Shown here in pieces: positions 21,637 through 32,300 of a stretch of DNA of 64,000 nucleotides. How positions within the stretch are numbered: position 1 is the stretch's first letter; each line of letters starts with the position of its first letter. The DNA is from Entomortierella parvispora. Taxonomy: Eukaryota > Mortierellomycota > Mortierellomycetes > Mortierellales > Mortierellaceae. A program made the position numbers and the translations under genes. The notes under the pieces were generated by a model. That model worked only from the letters and a program-made list of their open reading frames with translations, did no database searches and was not told the DNA's origin. The stretch covers positions 124,001 to 188,000 of the forward strand of contig OY752148.1 of assembly GCA_963573315.1 (NCBI GenBank), written 5' to 3'.

Positions 21637-24600
21637 CTAGAGTTCTCTTGGCATTTTGGACGATTCCTGCTGGTTCAGATCGAAAGAGGACGCTCGCTTT
21701 CTTGATCTGGAGTGGTCGACAGACGAGGTACCGCTGTTCATTTCAGACAGGCTGTGGGTGTGAACGGTGACTGCTACTTCTCCAATGACACCCTGTCTCT
21801 TTGACGTGCGAGACTTGCCACGGGCACTTGAGCTTGCAGCTGCACTGGCTTCACTCCCGGTCGTGGAAGAGCTGTGACTGGCAGCTCCGGAGGGTCGTTT
21901 ACTCTGACTTTTGACGGTAGAAGACCCCACTGCCTTCGAACGGTTACTGGTCTTTGTCGCTTTAGACTTGCCTTCGCCGACAATGGTGCTGGCCATAAGA
22001 GAGTTGTTTCTTTGGGTTTCATCTGATTCAGATATCCAGGGGTATCTACCGTCTTCCGTCACGGGCTGCAGATGAAGGGGTCTTTTTTGCTTCTCAAAAC
22101 ACTCGCGCACAATCATAGCCATGTTCTCGGCTGCCATAATGTCTCGATGGTAATAGTGGCTGCAATGCGCGCAGTATAGTTGTCGCAAGGTCACGCGGGC
22201 GATAAAGTTGTGGCAGTTGGGACACTTTTGCGAGGTATAATATTCATTAATACCCACCACCAAGTAGCCGAGTGAACGTGCCTAATTGAAAAGACGAGGT
22301 AAGTTTATAATACTGTTCGGATGAAGGCTGGTCGCGGTACACTGTCTGTGACTTACCAAGGGAATGAAAAAATCAAGAAATGAGGAGTGTAGAGATGATA
22401 GTCGAGATGAACTCTTGAATTTCCCTAACCCGACTCCGATTATAACATGGTTATTTGGGTCGCGACGATATCCAGTAGTTCCCCCGACTATATTCAGCAG
22501 CTTCTCGGCGATTGCCTGATACTCGGCATATTTAGCCCGCTTCATATCCCAGGTATGCCTTTTAAACCGCTTATTTCCCCCATTGTAAAAGGTGCTCAGG
22601 CGCTCTTCGACTTCCTCCATTTTTTTGACATACGCCTCCAAACTTGATCCTGGGCCTCGAAGAGGAGGGAGGTTCGATTCGATGTGCGATATGGATAGTG
22701 GATCAGCCTCCGTCACTATGTCTTTCTCCGTGTTCAGCCATCGTCGGTACCGAAATACAGGTTGCATTACAGCTTTTTGGCTAATAGCTAGATTGTGGTG
22801 AAGGGGGCCGTCTTGATCCGCATCCTTTGGTCTTGGCAGGTCCACTGATATATCCATCGATGTAGATGGAGCTCCGTTCTTGCCAGGTAGATATGCGTAC
22901 GCCCCAACTACGAACGCTTGGCCAGCGTCAAGAGTCAAGATTTTAATATCCGTATGATGCGCGCCGGGCCAAAGCTTCTCGATATCCACGTCGTCCTTGA
23001 TAACGTTCCTGATCTCTAGCAAATAGTAATCAGTTCCCCCAACTGTGGACGATATTCTTGGTGGAAGACGGTCGGGGGGAAGTCGCCGGTATCGGACGCA
23101 CTGAAGCTCCCGAAGCTTGAAGGCAGGTAAGTATACTCTATACCCGTCTGTAAGGATGGATCCTCTTGACACATAGCCCTTAACGGCATAGTCCTTTGGG
23201 TCAAATGTCGGATCGTCAAGCTTCTGAACGTGCCTTCTGAGAGCTTTGAGTGACATAAGCTTGATGCCCGCACGATGCCCAGCCTTGCCTCTTTTGCGAC
23301 TGGTAAGGTTTGAGGGATCAATATCCGCAAGGTAACGTTTCAAGAGATAACCAGGCTCTTTTGTTCCGATCCATTCCTGCACGTCTCGAATAGTCGGAGC
23401 CACCCCTTCATCGGATGCTAGCCCAGTCAACGATGTTTTGAGCTTGCCTCCTTTTTTCATGAAAAATCCCGCGAGTTCTCGCTCGGTAAATCCAACGAAC
23501 GGCTGCTCCTCCGATGTCATGGGGGCAATTCTCCGGGGCTGTTGGATCAACTTGTTAAGTGTGACATAGTTTTCGATGGCGGAGACATCATCTCGAATGA
23601 TTATCTGTGTGTTTGCTTCCAAAATCCCGAGATCCTTGGCTTTCTTGAGCTAAGAATGAATAAATAGGAAATGTGGTTAATATTCTGGATATCCAGGTAT
23701 TCCCGGGCATTTTGCACATCTTACCTTATTATGAATTGTGCATGTCCCATGCTTATACATTCTCTCAAGCTCAGCCTTCAGCTGCGTGGCCACTGAGCGG
23801 ACAAGATCCGTGGGAGTAAAAGGCATGTTCGATTCGTTGATATCAACGGACGGCGAGACGTATAGACCAAGTTCCCTGAGGCGATCAATAAATGCATTGA
23901 CCTTGTCCCCCATGGCGGAGGGTCTAGGTCGTTTTCCAGAGTATACTACTCGTAGAAAGCTCCAGATAAATGGCGCCTGGACCTTGTCATCCTTTTTTTT
24001 TTAACGCTCATGCTTTGTGGCTGTAGGTCACTATCGTCGCCCTCTGCTTCAGGTTCTCCATCGTCGGGATCCAGGTTAGAGTCCTCAAGACCGTTGATCT
24101 GATTATCATCTTCTTCATCCACAGCAATGTCGTCAGTATCCTTCACATCCTCCATACTAACAGGTTGACAGAGGTGACGCAGAATTTCCTTGTCTACACA
24201 ACTGATGCCATCGAATCCAGCTGCGTCCAGCTTTTCGATATAGCGCCCAATAAGCCTCTGGCCTTCACGCTTCACTCGCGCAGCTTCGCTTGTCGCTCCT
24301 TGAATGACATCCATAACTTCTTGCTGTAAGTCTAGCTGGTTGGAAAGTGCACGATTGATATTCGCCTTCAGAGTGCCAATGCTCAATGAACTTGTTGGGT
24401 GGTGATAGGCCAAATGTCGAGTTATCGCCAGCTTGTCTGTTGCAGCGGTTGATGACAGGGTTTTCGGTGTGGGTGGATCCTTCACAGTGGATGTTTGCTT
24501 CACACGCTTAGTCTCAGGCTCCTTGTATGGTTTGTATGCAAGCTGTTTCATCACTGGTGGTCGCGGATGTTCCTGAGTCCCTTTCCTTCTCTTAAATGAG

Positions 24601-26009
24601 TATCTTGGCTGATGACGTGTTCTTTGAAGGGCTGGGTATACTGTTTCTCCTTGGTTGCCATGCGACGAAGAATGTGGTAAAAGCAAAACAGCATTGGAGA
24701 CAGAAGAGATAGACGACTCTTGAGGTTGCTCGACTGGCGACAAGGTGATACGTGCTCGTGCCGAGTGAGAGTGCTGTGCCGCAGGTGACTCTACCGTCTT
24801 GTAGCGGTTGCTGGTTGATGATGATCGTAGCCGAATGACATTCATGGAGTTGCTATGGATATCAAAAAAGCATAGTGAATAAAAGCTTCCTTTCATATCT
24901 TGAATCTTGGGCAGTTAAATATGCTTTACCTGCTGTTGGTAGTGGGTTGAAGACTTCTGTTTCGTTGGTATCGTTTACAGAGGTCCATAAATCTCTGGCG
25001 AAGAGCAAGAAAGGATGGGTAGGTAGAATCTGATCTCTTACAGGTGCTTGGCGTTTGCAGCCGGTCTGCAAAGACTCGAATTGCGAGATCAAATGTCTTT
25101 CCAGAGGTGTTTTTGGATTGGACACCCTCATATGCCAGATATTCCGACACAATCGACCTGGGATCTAAAAATGAAGATCATTGTTAATATGTGAACTGCA
25201 TAACAATCGACAAGTTGCAGTCATTTCATTTGTTTCGTACCTTCACCCTTGATGTTCACAATGACAGAAAAGCTAGTGAATGGGCCAACAGAAAAGATAT
25301 TCTTGCCGTAATCATTTGATACTACACAAGCGATGGCCGTAAGCTGTGCTGATGACAATCCAAGAGTCCGGCAAACATCTGCACGACTGTAGGCCAGGTG
25401 AAGTCCGCGAGAGATGGGTCGCCAAAGCGTGTAAACAGTTCCGTAGGATAGCATGTCACTATCAGCCGATATGACAATGTCTTCTGGCCTGCAATCTGCA
25501 GCGATGGCAACATCAGCCTCGGTCTCACATATCCGAACGGTCCATCCAGCCTTGAGCAAATAATCGATGAAATCCTGGCGGAGTGAGGATGGCCAGTAGA
25601 AGACCGATGCAAGGCTCTTTTTGATATCGACAAAATGTCTCTTCCTGGCCTTTTGGTTGTTGATGATTCGTTGCTCGAGTATGTCAAGGCTCTTGTAGCA
25701 TATTTCCATGGCTTTATCACGACTGGCCTCGCGCTTTTTAGCCGTCTCTTCCTTCTCCACCGCTGAACCACCATCAATGTAAAGAGTGAGTGTATCCTTC
25801 TCGCCATAGCGCAAAAAGTATGCCTCAAGGACCTTGTGCGCTTCTTCAGGCCCCTTGAAAGAGTATGCGTTGCGAATGATAGAATAAAACGACAGCACAT
25901 CAATACGTTTTGTATGTTCCGCCTTCGTTGACTTCAAGTTGGAAGCATAAATGACAGAAGGCTCGTATCCCTTTTTGCGCAAAAAGGGAAACCAAGCCTG
26001 TAATCCCAT
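21637..26009 (-). CDS. XPG/FEN1-like nuclease fused to Fanzor (TnpB-like) RNA-guided nuclease
   Basis: Spliced by hand: exons 26009-25241, 25164-24930, 24852-23725, 23649-22357, 22281-21637. The four introns are 75-77 bp, all GT..AG, and phases agree. The start is an ATG in CGATGG context, giving the MGLQAWFPFL beginning usual for XPG proteins. Residues 1-260 hold the XPG N and I regions with all seven FEN1-type acidic residues (about D37, D79, E162, E164, D183, D185, D233). Residues 335-610 are basic and acidic low complexity. Residues 620-1190 match Fanzor: TLDAGQAFVVGAYAY (RuvC-I, D952), VIIGVGLGKF, GINEYYTSQKCPNC (E1155), CAHC zinc ribbon, HRDIMAAENMA (RuvC-III, D1189). A serine/lysine-rich tail follows. 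One frame break lies in the A10 run at 23993-24002; one extra A would restore 1356 codons. Domain family calls are from motifs. The fusion itself is read directly from splicing continuity. Confidence 0.85.
23993..24002 (-). other. A10 homopolymer at a -1 frame break in the XPG-Fanzor gene
   Basis: Upstream of this run the minus-strand frame reads QPQSMSVKKK and then stops 17 codons later. In the -1 frame immediately after the run the sequence reads KDDKVQAPFIWSFLRVVYSG and stays open into the Fanzor part. No GT..AG intron of plausible length explains the change. It is either a one-base assembly error, a real inactivating deletion, or a slippery site (A-AAA-AAA-type) used for frameshifting or transcript slippage. 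Confidence 0.8.
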
Positions 26010-26230
26010 CGCCAGGCACGATTTGAAGGATGTAGGATACGTAAAACCAGATGACAAGGTGATGTAAAAGCGGAATGGATGTAAATGTGTAGGTGCAAGA
26101 GGTTGTCTAGTAGGCGATGTGTGAAGAGGGCGTGGTGGGAACAAGCGTGGGAGCGCGCGTGGACCGAGTTTTGGCTCTCAATTCCAGCCAATGAGAGAAT
26201 TAAGGCGTGGATTGTCCGGGAGCCCAATAA

Positions 26231-26243
26231 TTCGGTGACGTAA
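26231..26243 (-). promoter_or_regulatory. CRE-like promoter motif TTACGTCACCGAA
   Basis: The 13-mer TTACGTCACCGAA lies 222 bp upstream of the XPG-Fanzor ATG, on the same strand. It is followed by ATTGGGCTCC and, about 55 bp further on, by ATTGGCTGGAA (an inverted CCAAT box). The same 13-mer occurs exactly at 30051-30063, 39846-39858 and 61235-61247. TGACGT(A/C)A is the core bound by ATF/CREB-type bZIP factors. Confidence 0.55.
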
Positions 26244-26443
26244 TTATTGCCTGGATTGTGCTGTCTGTTCACTTCTCTCTGGTCATCCTTCACTCACTGC
26301 ATTTCAATAGCACTCCTCAGACCACCCACCATCCTACGTTCAATATTATCAGTCTACATCTCTCAGCCAAGTAAGCCGATATTATGACCATCCCCGCAAA
26401 AGTGATCCATTCCTTTGTCTGTGCTTGTTAAGCTGTACGTGTT

Positions 26444-26767
26444 CAACGCTCTATGCCATGCGATGTTTTTTCGCGGAAGCATTCAGTTTAAAACCACACC
26501 AGTCATTTGTATTGTTTTCTTCCTTGGAGCCCACTGTTGGGAGCAACCCAAAGTTGTAGACTTTCTCTTGGCACTGTGCGCTTGTTGGCATGTAGTGGAC
26601 TTTCTTATGTCAACGCTCTATGCCATGCGATGTTTTTTCGCGGAAGCATTCAGTTTGAAACCACACCAGTCAATTGTTTACTTTTCTTCCTTGGAGTCTA
26701 CTGCTGTTTGCCTGTGGAAGCAACCCAAAGTTGTAAACATTCTCTTGGCACTGTGCGCTTGTTGCAT
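26444..26767. repeat. 167-bp tandem duplication in the divergent intergenic region
   Basis: Two head-to-tail copies (26444-26610 and 26611-26767) start with CAACGCTCTATGCCATGCGA and differ by scattered substitutions and a small insertion. They lie in the 862-bp interval between the divergent XPG-Fanzor and PD-(D/E)XK genes, ending about 105 bp before the ATG of the latter. They may duplicate promoter elements. The open frames over them are not convincing. Confidence 0.85.
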
Positions 26768-26871
26768 CTGGGGTCTACCTGATTGCAGTTTTGTCTTAGA
26801 CTATGTTTTTACAGCATGCATCAAATCTGAAAGCATCTCATGTTTCATTCCACTGAATTATAGCTTCTACA

Positions 26872-29245
26872 ATGTCTGAGGCGGGGCACATTCTTCTATT
26901 ATTGGAGTTGTCATGGATCAATTCATCTGTGGACAAGTCAGCTGAAGCATACTTCGACAAATTTGAATTGTGTGACAAACCAACGGCACATCGACGTTAC
27001 AAATTGTTGGTAGATTCGAGGTGCAACAATCTATCGGAAACTGAGAGGAAGGCACTCAACGACGACTTCGAACATTGGAGAAAGAATAAAGGACACCAGT
27101 TCTGGTTAGATCGTCGTACACATCTATCAACAATAAGGACGGCAGGTTCACTTGCTGAGACAGCTGAACCATACGTAGAAGAATCCTTCAAACGAAACTT
27201 GTCGCGGATCGAGTCAAGTGAAGGAGGTACGTTTTGTAACCTGTTACTTACAATAGCATACGTATTCGGTGCTCTGATGATTCCAATTTGTTTCCCTCGC
27301 AGGTCTGGTTGTGTCCTCTGTACCAGCGAGTACATCCGCGTCATCGTCGTCATCCCTCAATTTCAGCGGTGCAGGTAGGCTACTTGTCGCATGGGCTGCT
27401 TCAAAGACTTGTTCTCCTCAAACAATGATGTGTACAACTTTTGTCCCCTTTTACTAGCTGGTCAGAAGCATCCTCGCGACCACCTCGGGAAACAGGATGA
27501 GGCATCAAAGAAAACCGCCCGTAATGCATGGGGTATGTCATGAAAATGACACAAAGACAATGAACCATGGTTAGTCTGGAAGTTTGAGTGCCATCCCTTC
27601 TCATCCTTTTTTTTTTGGCAACCTTTACACTAAGGTCCATATGTCGAGTCTCAGCTGCCCTCTGACCTCCTCCGCACACCATTACACTCCCCGACGTCGT
27701 CGGAGCCGTCCAGCCCGGTCCGACCATTTATATTACCGATGAAGAATCAGGATGAAGAGCAATTCACAACCACTTATACCCAGCAGCGTGTTGACGACTT
27801 CAACACCTTCTTTACAACTGCAACCGAGCGTCAGCGTTGTGAATATCTCTTGCAGGAACTTCGTGATGGGAGACAACTGCCTCGTGATCCTGATCGCCCG
27901 GAATACAGCTTCAATCTTCCTCTTGGTGGGAAGGATTGGGGGCCCCAAATGACTAAGATCTATGACGTAACGCGAAAGAAGACAAATCTGACCTTCGAAG
28001 ATCTCAACGACATTGCGTATGTATTCTTGCGTTGCTGTGAATGGATGGTTCTTTGCTCAGGTTGGTACATCGGAAATTGTGACGTTTTTCTCATTCGTAG
28101 GGTTTTGTCGGGTGTACTTCATGTTGACGAAAAGCATCCACATTTTTCGAAGGACGAGATATCGCAAATCCGTCGGGATGTGCTAAAGATTTTCTACACC
28201 AAGGAGCAACAAGAAGGGGATCTGATACGAGCGCAAGTTGCACGAGGCCACTGGGCAGCGTGGTATGAGGTAAGCGGACGTTTCTTTGTTTCTATCAGTA
28301 TCAGCCTAATCTAACATCTGCTAGCATCTACTAACGTAATTACTCTTCTGCTTGCAGCGCTGGACCAATATTGAGCTGGCTGCACGTCTGGATGCTGAAG
28401 AAGGAGCGGAGAGTACGCTGGATACTACACCAGTTATCGATTTGATTATGGCTGCTTATGAGGACTGCAAGACAAAGAATGTACTCCCCGTCCTGTTCAT
28501 GGCTTTGCATGTATTCAGGAAGTTCAACAAATGGTCAAGACTGCGAAGTGAGGCGGACTGTGCAATGGCGATGGTTGGCCCGATTCTGGAAGAGGTTCTT
28601 CATATCCAGCACGAAATCAAGTTTACAAGGTCAGTTTTAGCTGTCTTTCATTACTCTTTTCTACTCTGCTTTCTAAAAGGTAAGAAGTATCGTTTTTCTA
28701 TTTTTAGCGCAAACTTCACTACTGTTCATGGGAAGGAACGAAAACAGGAGTTAGGTCAACATGGTTCCTCTCGACAGCCAGATGTTGTCGGGTGCACTGC
28801 TGAAGGCAAGGAGATATATTTTGGCGAGCTCAAGGGTATCCATGTAACAAAGCAAGATGTGAATGTGGACATCTTACGACTGGCGATCTTTGCCAAGGAT
28901 GCCCTGGATCACCTGCATTGCATCCTGGCAGAGGACCCTCCCCTGTTAACATTCAGAACCAAGGGTAGATCGGTGGTGTTCTTCCTAGCAGTCAAACGTG
29001 GAAACGCAATTGTCCATGTTCGCATCTCAGCAATCGAACTTCCTTCGAAACTGGGAGAATTGAACCTCGACCAGGAGTTTTTTTTTCGACTCCTTCAAAT
29101 CCAGACGCTTCTTGGTATCAGCAAGGAGTTCCTGCAAAATAAGCGCGAAAAGAAACTACAGGATCACCACTCATTCCCCACCCTTGGCACCCCTGACCGT
29201 CTTCACGCCATGAGGTCTCCTTCAAAATCGGCTAGGAGACATTGA
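26872..29245 (+). CDS. 620-residue protein with C-terminal PD-(D/E)XK-type nuclease signature
   Basis: Exons by hand: 26872-27226, 27303-27374, 27458-27532, 27635-28016, 28101-28269, 28358-28629, 28708-29245. All introns are GT..AG with consistent phases and sum to exactly 621 codons. CTAAC branch sites are visible, as in CTACTAACG near 28329. The N-terminal third is charged and unrecognised. Residues 118-200 are serine/proline-rich. Residues 210-440 are mostly helical by composition. In the last exon QPDVVGC and, 15 residues after its D467, GELKG give the D-x(n)-E-x-K core (D467, E482, K484) of the PD-(D/E)XK fold, followed by KQDVNVDILRLAIFAKDAL. An ATG 17 codons after the 27635 splice site could make a shorter form. 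It is divergent from the XPG-Fanzor gene. Function is unknown; similar nuclease-like proteins are common in Mucoromycota (recalled, not searched). Confidence 0.75.
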
Positions 29246-29279
29246 CTACAGAGTGGATGCTCGTGCAATATTCATGTTT

Positions 29280-29285
29280 AATAAA
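29280..29285 (+). terminator. poly(A) signal of the PD-(D/E)XK gene
   Basis: AATAAA occurs 35 bp after the TGA stop, a normal distance for a fungal 3' processing signal. Confidence 0.6.
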
Positions 29286-29548
29286 TGAAGATAGGACACA
29301 AAAGTTCCCATAGTCATTTGAGATCTTAAAGTAGAATGATGTCACGAACGTTCAGGGCTTCCCCACAACTGGAGAGTGAGTTCATGGTTACATGGATTTT
29401 GTGCGGAAGATTTAAAATCAAACCCTAACAAACCCGCGGGACTAGTACCCACGACCAGCCTTACCCCCGCCACGTCCCCGGACGTGGCCCTAGATAGCTC
29501 CACAGTCATCCCGCAAGGGGCAGGCCGTCACGGCGCCGACTGACATAT

Positions 29549-30140
29549 TGTCACGGTCAGACAAGGCAGGAACAAGAGAGAGAGAGAGGAAGGTATGGTT
29601 TATTGAAAATTGTGAATTGCAGACTAAGGATTCAGACAAGTGGGCAGAGGGGGAATAATATGGGAGTAAGTTCATCGTCGGAACAGATAGCGATCAAGGT
29701 CTGAACCTATGGTTGGGGACCGAGATGGCGACGCTGGGGAAGAGATGATGTTGGAGGTCCTGATAGGTATAGTGGACATATGATAACGATCTTACAAAGG
29801 GTAGTAAGAACTAAGGTCGGAGCTTGGGTCGTAAGCCAATTGATGTGGATCCAGATCCTAGGCCGGGTACACGAGACGCGTGCCAAGCTCGATCTGAATC
29901 AGGGCGGTTCGTGATACATGTACCATCAAAGAATTAAAGCCTAACACCCTAGAAACCACTCTCGATATTAATCCTGTAAAGAAAAGTGATGATTTCGAGT
30001 CAAGAGGACTATTTTCCAGGACGGTAGACATTGGTTTTTTTTTGCTGTATTCGGTGACGTAATTCACTCACCAATTCTCCAGGTCAGAACCCGGACTGGA
30101 TAGCTATAAGATCACGAATGCCAGGATGGGGATTGTGACA
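29549..30140 (-). mobile_element. diverged LTR remnant
   Basis: Begins TGTCACGGTC and ends ATTGTGACA. Read on the minus strand it matches the solo LTR at 9912-10362 in several blocks: CCTAGGATCTG, CCTATCAGGACCTCCA, CAGTCTGCAATTCACAAT, and CTTGTTCCTGCCTTGTCTGACCGTGACA. It is 140 bp longer and has no matching 5-bp flank, so it may have lost one side or be a recombinant. It contains the TTACGTCACCGAA 13-mer at 30051-30063 on the minus strand. Confidence 0.65.
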
Positions 30141-30189
30141 CAAGTTATCCAGCTATCGAGCCCAAGATCCAGAACCATAGGACTTACAG

Positions 30190-30420
30190 ATCACAATCAT
30201 GTCTCAGAAAAACTCGGGCACATATATAGTCAGGACTCCTACTCCTACCTCCCTTATACCACAGTCTGCTATGCACAATAAGCCGCATGTTATCCTCTCT
30301 TCCTTGTTCCTGCCTTGTCTTGTTCTGGTTAACAATTTTATTGACTGCAAGGTCAATGGACGTTGTCACCTGGGTGGCGTCGAAAGGATGGTTCTCGAGG
30401 ATGTGGAGAAAGTGACATAT
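30190..30420. mobile_element. LTR fragment fused to LINE fragment
   Basis: 30255-30323 resembles the promoter-distal end of the same LTR family (CAGTCTGCTATGCACAATAA then CTTGTTCCTGCCTTGTCT) but stops before its terminal GTGACA. The sequence then continues at about 30318-30420 as a copy of LINE positions 17843-17944, ending at GAAAGTGACATAT. The Crinkler-type flank begins abruptly at 30421 (TCTCAGATCC). This patchwork records at least two deletions or template switches. Confidence 0.65.
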
Positions 30421-32300
30421 TCTCAGATCCATTTCTTCGCTCGAACTTACGGTAAGTATCAGGTGATCCTTGACTTTGGCCTACAAAACTGGGAACAGTA
30501 GTAAAAGGTTATGGCGAGGGCGGAGGACCAAGGGTGTTGTTATTCTCTCGCCAAGGAGCGTCAGATGTCGACTGATCAATAAGAGCGATGACAGCTGGAG
30601 TAACGGGGATCCGCGTAATAGCGGGCACAGAGGATCTGTGGAGGTCAAGGACAAGGAAGATGAGAGAAAGGAGAAGAGGACGAGGAGGTGGACGAGAAAG
30701 AGAAAGAGGAAGAGGAGGTGAAAGTGGACAAGGGAGTGGAGGAGAGGAGGGGGCATGAGAAAAGGAGTGAGAGCAGGGAGAGAAAGGTATCGCAGTCGGA
30801 TCGGACGTGTCTCGCGTGGCGTGCTCCCCTTTATTTCCACGCAGAGTAGGAAATAACGGACGCTTGCTTTCTTCGCACATGCACATGTACATGCATTTTT
30901 GTCCTCTTCCCCTTTCATCGCTGTGGTTAGTCCCTCTACATTCCCTCTCTTTCTTCTGCTGCCTTCATTTTATATTCTCAGTTTTCTTATCCCTCTTATC
31001 GTAATTGTTTTCTTGGCTCTTGCCTTCCATTTCATATCCATCCCCCTCATGGCCACCAAGCTGTTTTGCCTCCTTGAGGGCGAATCAATATCAAATGCGT
31101 TCCCTGTCGACATTCAGTCTACCATGACAATCGGTGACCTCAAAAAGGCCATCAAAGCCGAGATCTACAATGACGCCGACAAACTCCTTGCAAAAGACCT
31201 CATACTCTGGCGTGTCTCTATCCCCGAGGACAAACAAAATTCATTCATTGCGGTGAGAACTCTTGAGGACAAGACCGAGCTGAACAAACCGAGGACGCTT
31301 CTCTCCAAATTGTTTCCCGAAAGTCCCGACGACAACACCTATATCATTGTCCAGCGGCCACTGCCAGGTAATGATACGCCTTTTTTCATTAATACCGCGA
31401 TGTCCTTTGTTCAGGCACTAAAACTACTCCTGCTATTCTTAGTAACTCAGGAATCACGCTCAGATGTCCCGTATTCTGCTGGTAAGTGCAAAGAAACCTG
31501 CGCTTCAGCGAATTTGACGACACATCTTCAAGGCGTGATGATCGCGGGATTTTGTCCGCCGTGATTTCCACAAAGGCTTACAACAAGAGCTGTAAATCGA
31601 ATATCTAACAGTCCTGCAACTACCCATGTATCGGCAGGTTCTCGTCCCGTTTCTCCTCTTTTATACCCAGACGTGTCTGGTAAGTCAATTGTGCATGACC
31701 TGGCTAACTGTAGCTGCCTCGCTAACCTCTTCCGAAGCAGTTGCATTGACCACAATAGCGTATGAATTCTTCGCCCCCGACTCTACTCACGCCATATTCC
31801 TTAATGAATTCGTAAAGGGCAGACACACTATTCCAGTAACAGGAGGCGGATTGCCAGGATTACCAAGAGTTGGGAAGCGAGGCCAGGTGACAATTCGAGA
31901 GGCTCCGACGCTGTTATTTTTCGAGTTGCCAGACTCCGAACATTCCAACACAATCACCAGCAGCGCAGATGATATTCTGACCAAGTATCCATGGGTCCGT
32001 CATGGTGTAAAATATCATAACGTCTTTTACGAAGCACGCGTATTAACTATTAGGATTCATATCTCTACCAATGTCTAGTGGCTGCGGCAAAACACGAACT
32101 GCTTTGGAACTGCTGTCCAAATCGTGGGGCCTATATTTCAACGCTGGCGAGAAAGACCTCGGCTCAAATGACCTGCGCATCGTTGTACGTGCACTATCGG
32201 ACCGGCCAAGTATCTATTCGTCGGGCAGCAAAGAACAAAACACGGACCGCGTACGATATTTGACCTTAGGCCATCAATTGCAGTCTCGACTTCATCATCC
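30421..32300. repeat. second direct copy of the Crinkler locus (partner of 18703-20560)
   Basis: Similarity to 18703-20560 runs from the shared TCTCAGATCCATTT block, through the purine-rich stretch and the GACGTGTCTCGCGTGGCGTGCTCCC block, to the LTLG motif of the last exon, in the same orientation. The copies differ by many substitutions and small indels, so the duplication is not recent. The two copies lie 11.7 kb apart and bracket the XPG-Fanzor and PD-(D/E)XK pair. Confidence 0.85.

Noticed and set aside
29549..30140. A complete LTR with target duplication
   Set aside because: The ends look right (TGTCAC..GTGACA), but the 5-bp flanks (CATAT and CAAGT) do not match and the interior is enlarged, so only a remnant is claimed.
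31482..31508. 27-bp intron between small exons of Crinkler copy 2
   Set aside because: Too short for a spliceosomal intron of this genome's style. A single 270-bp intron from 31368 to 31637 gives a phase-perfect model.
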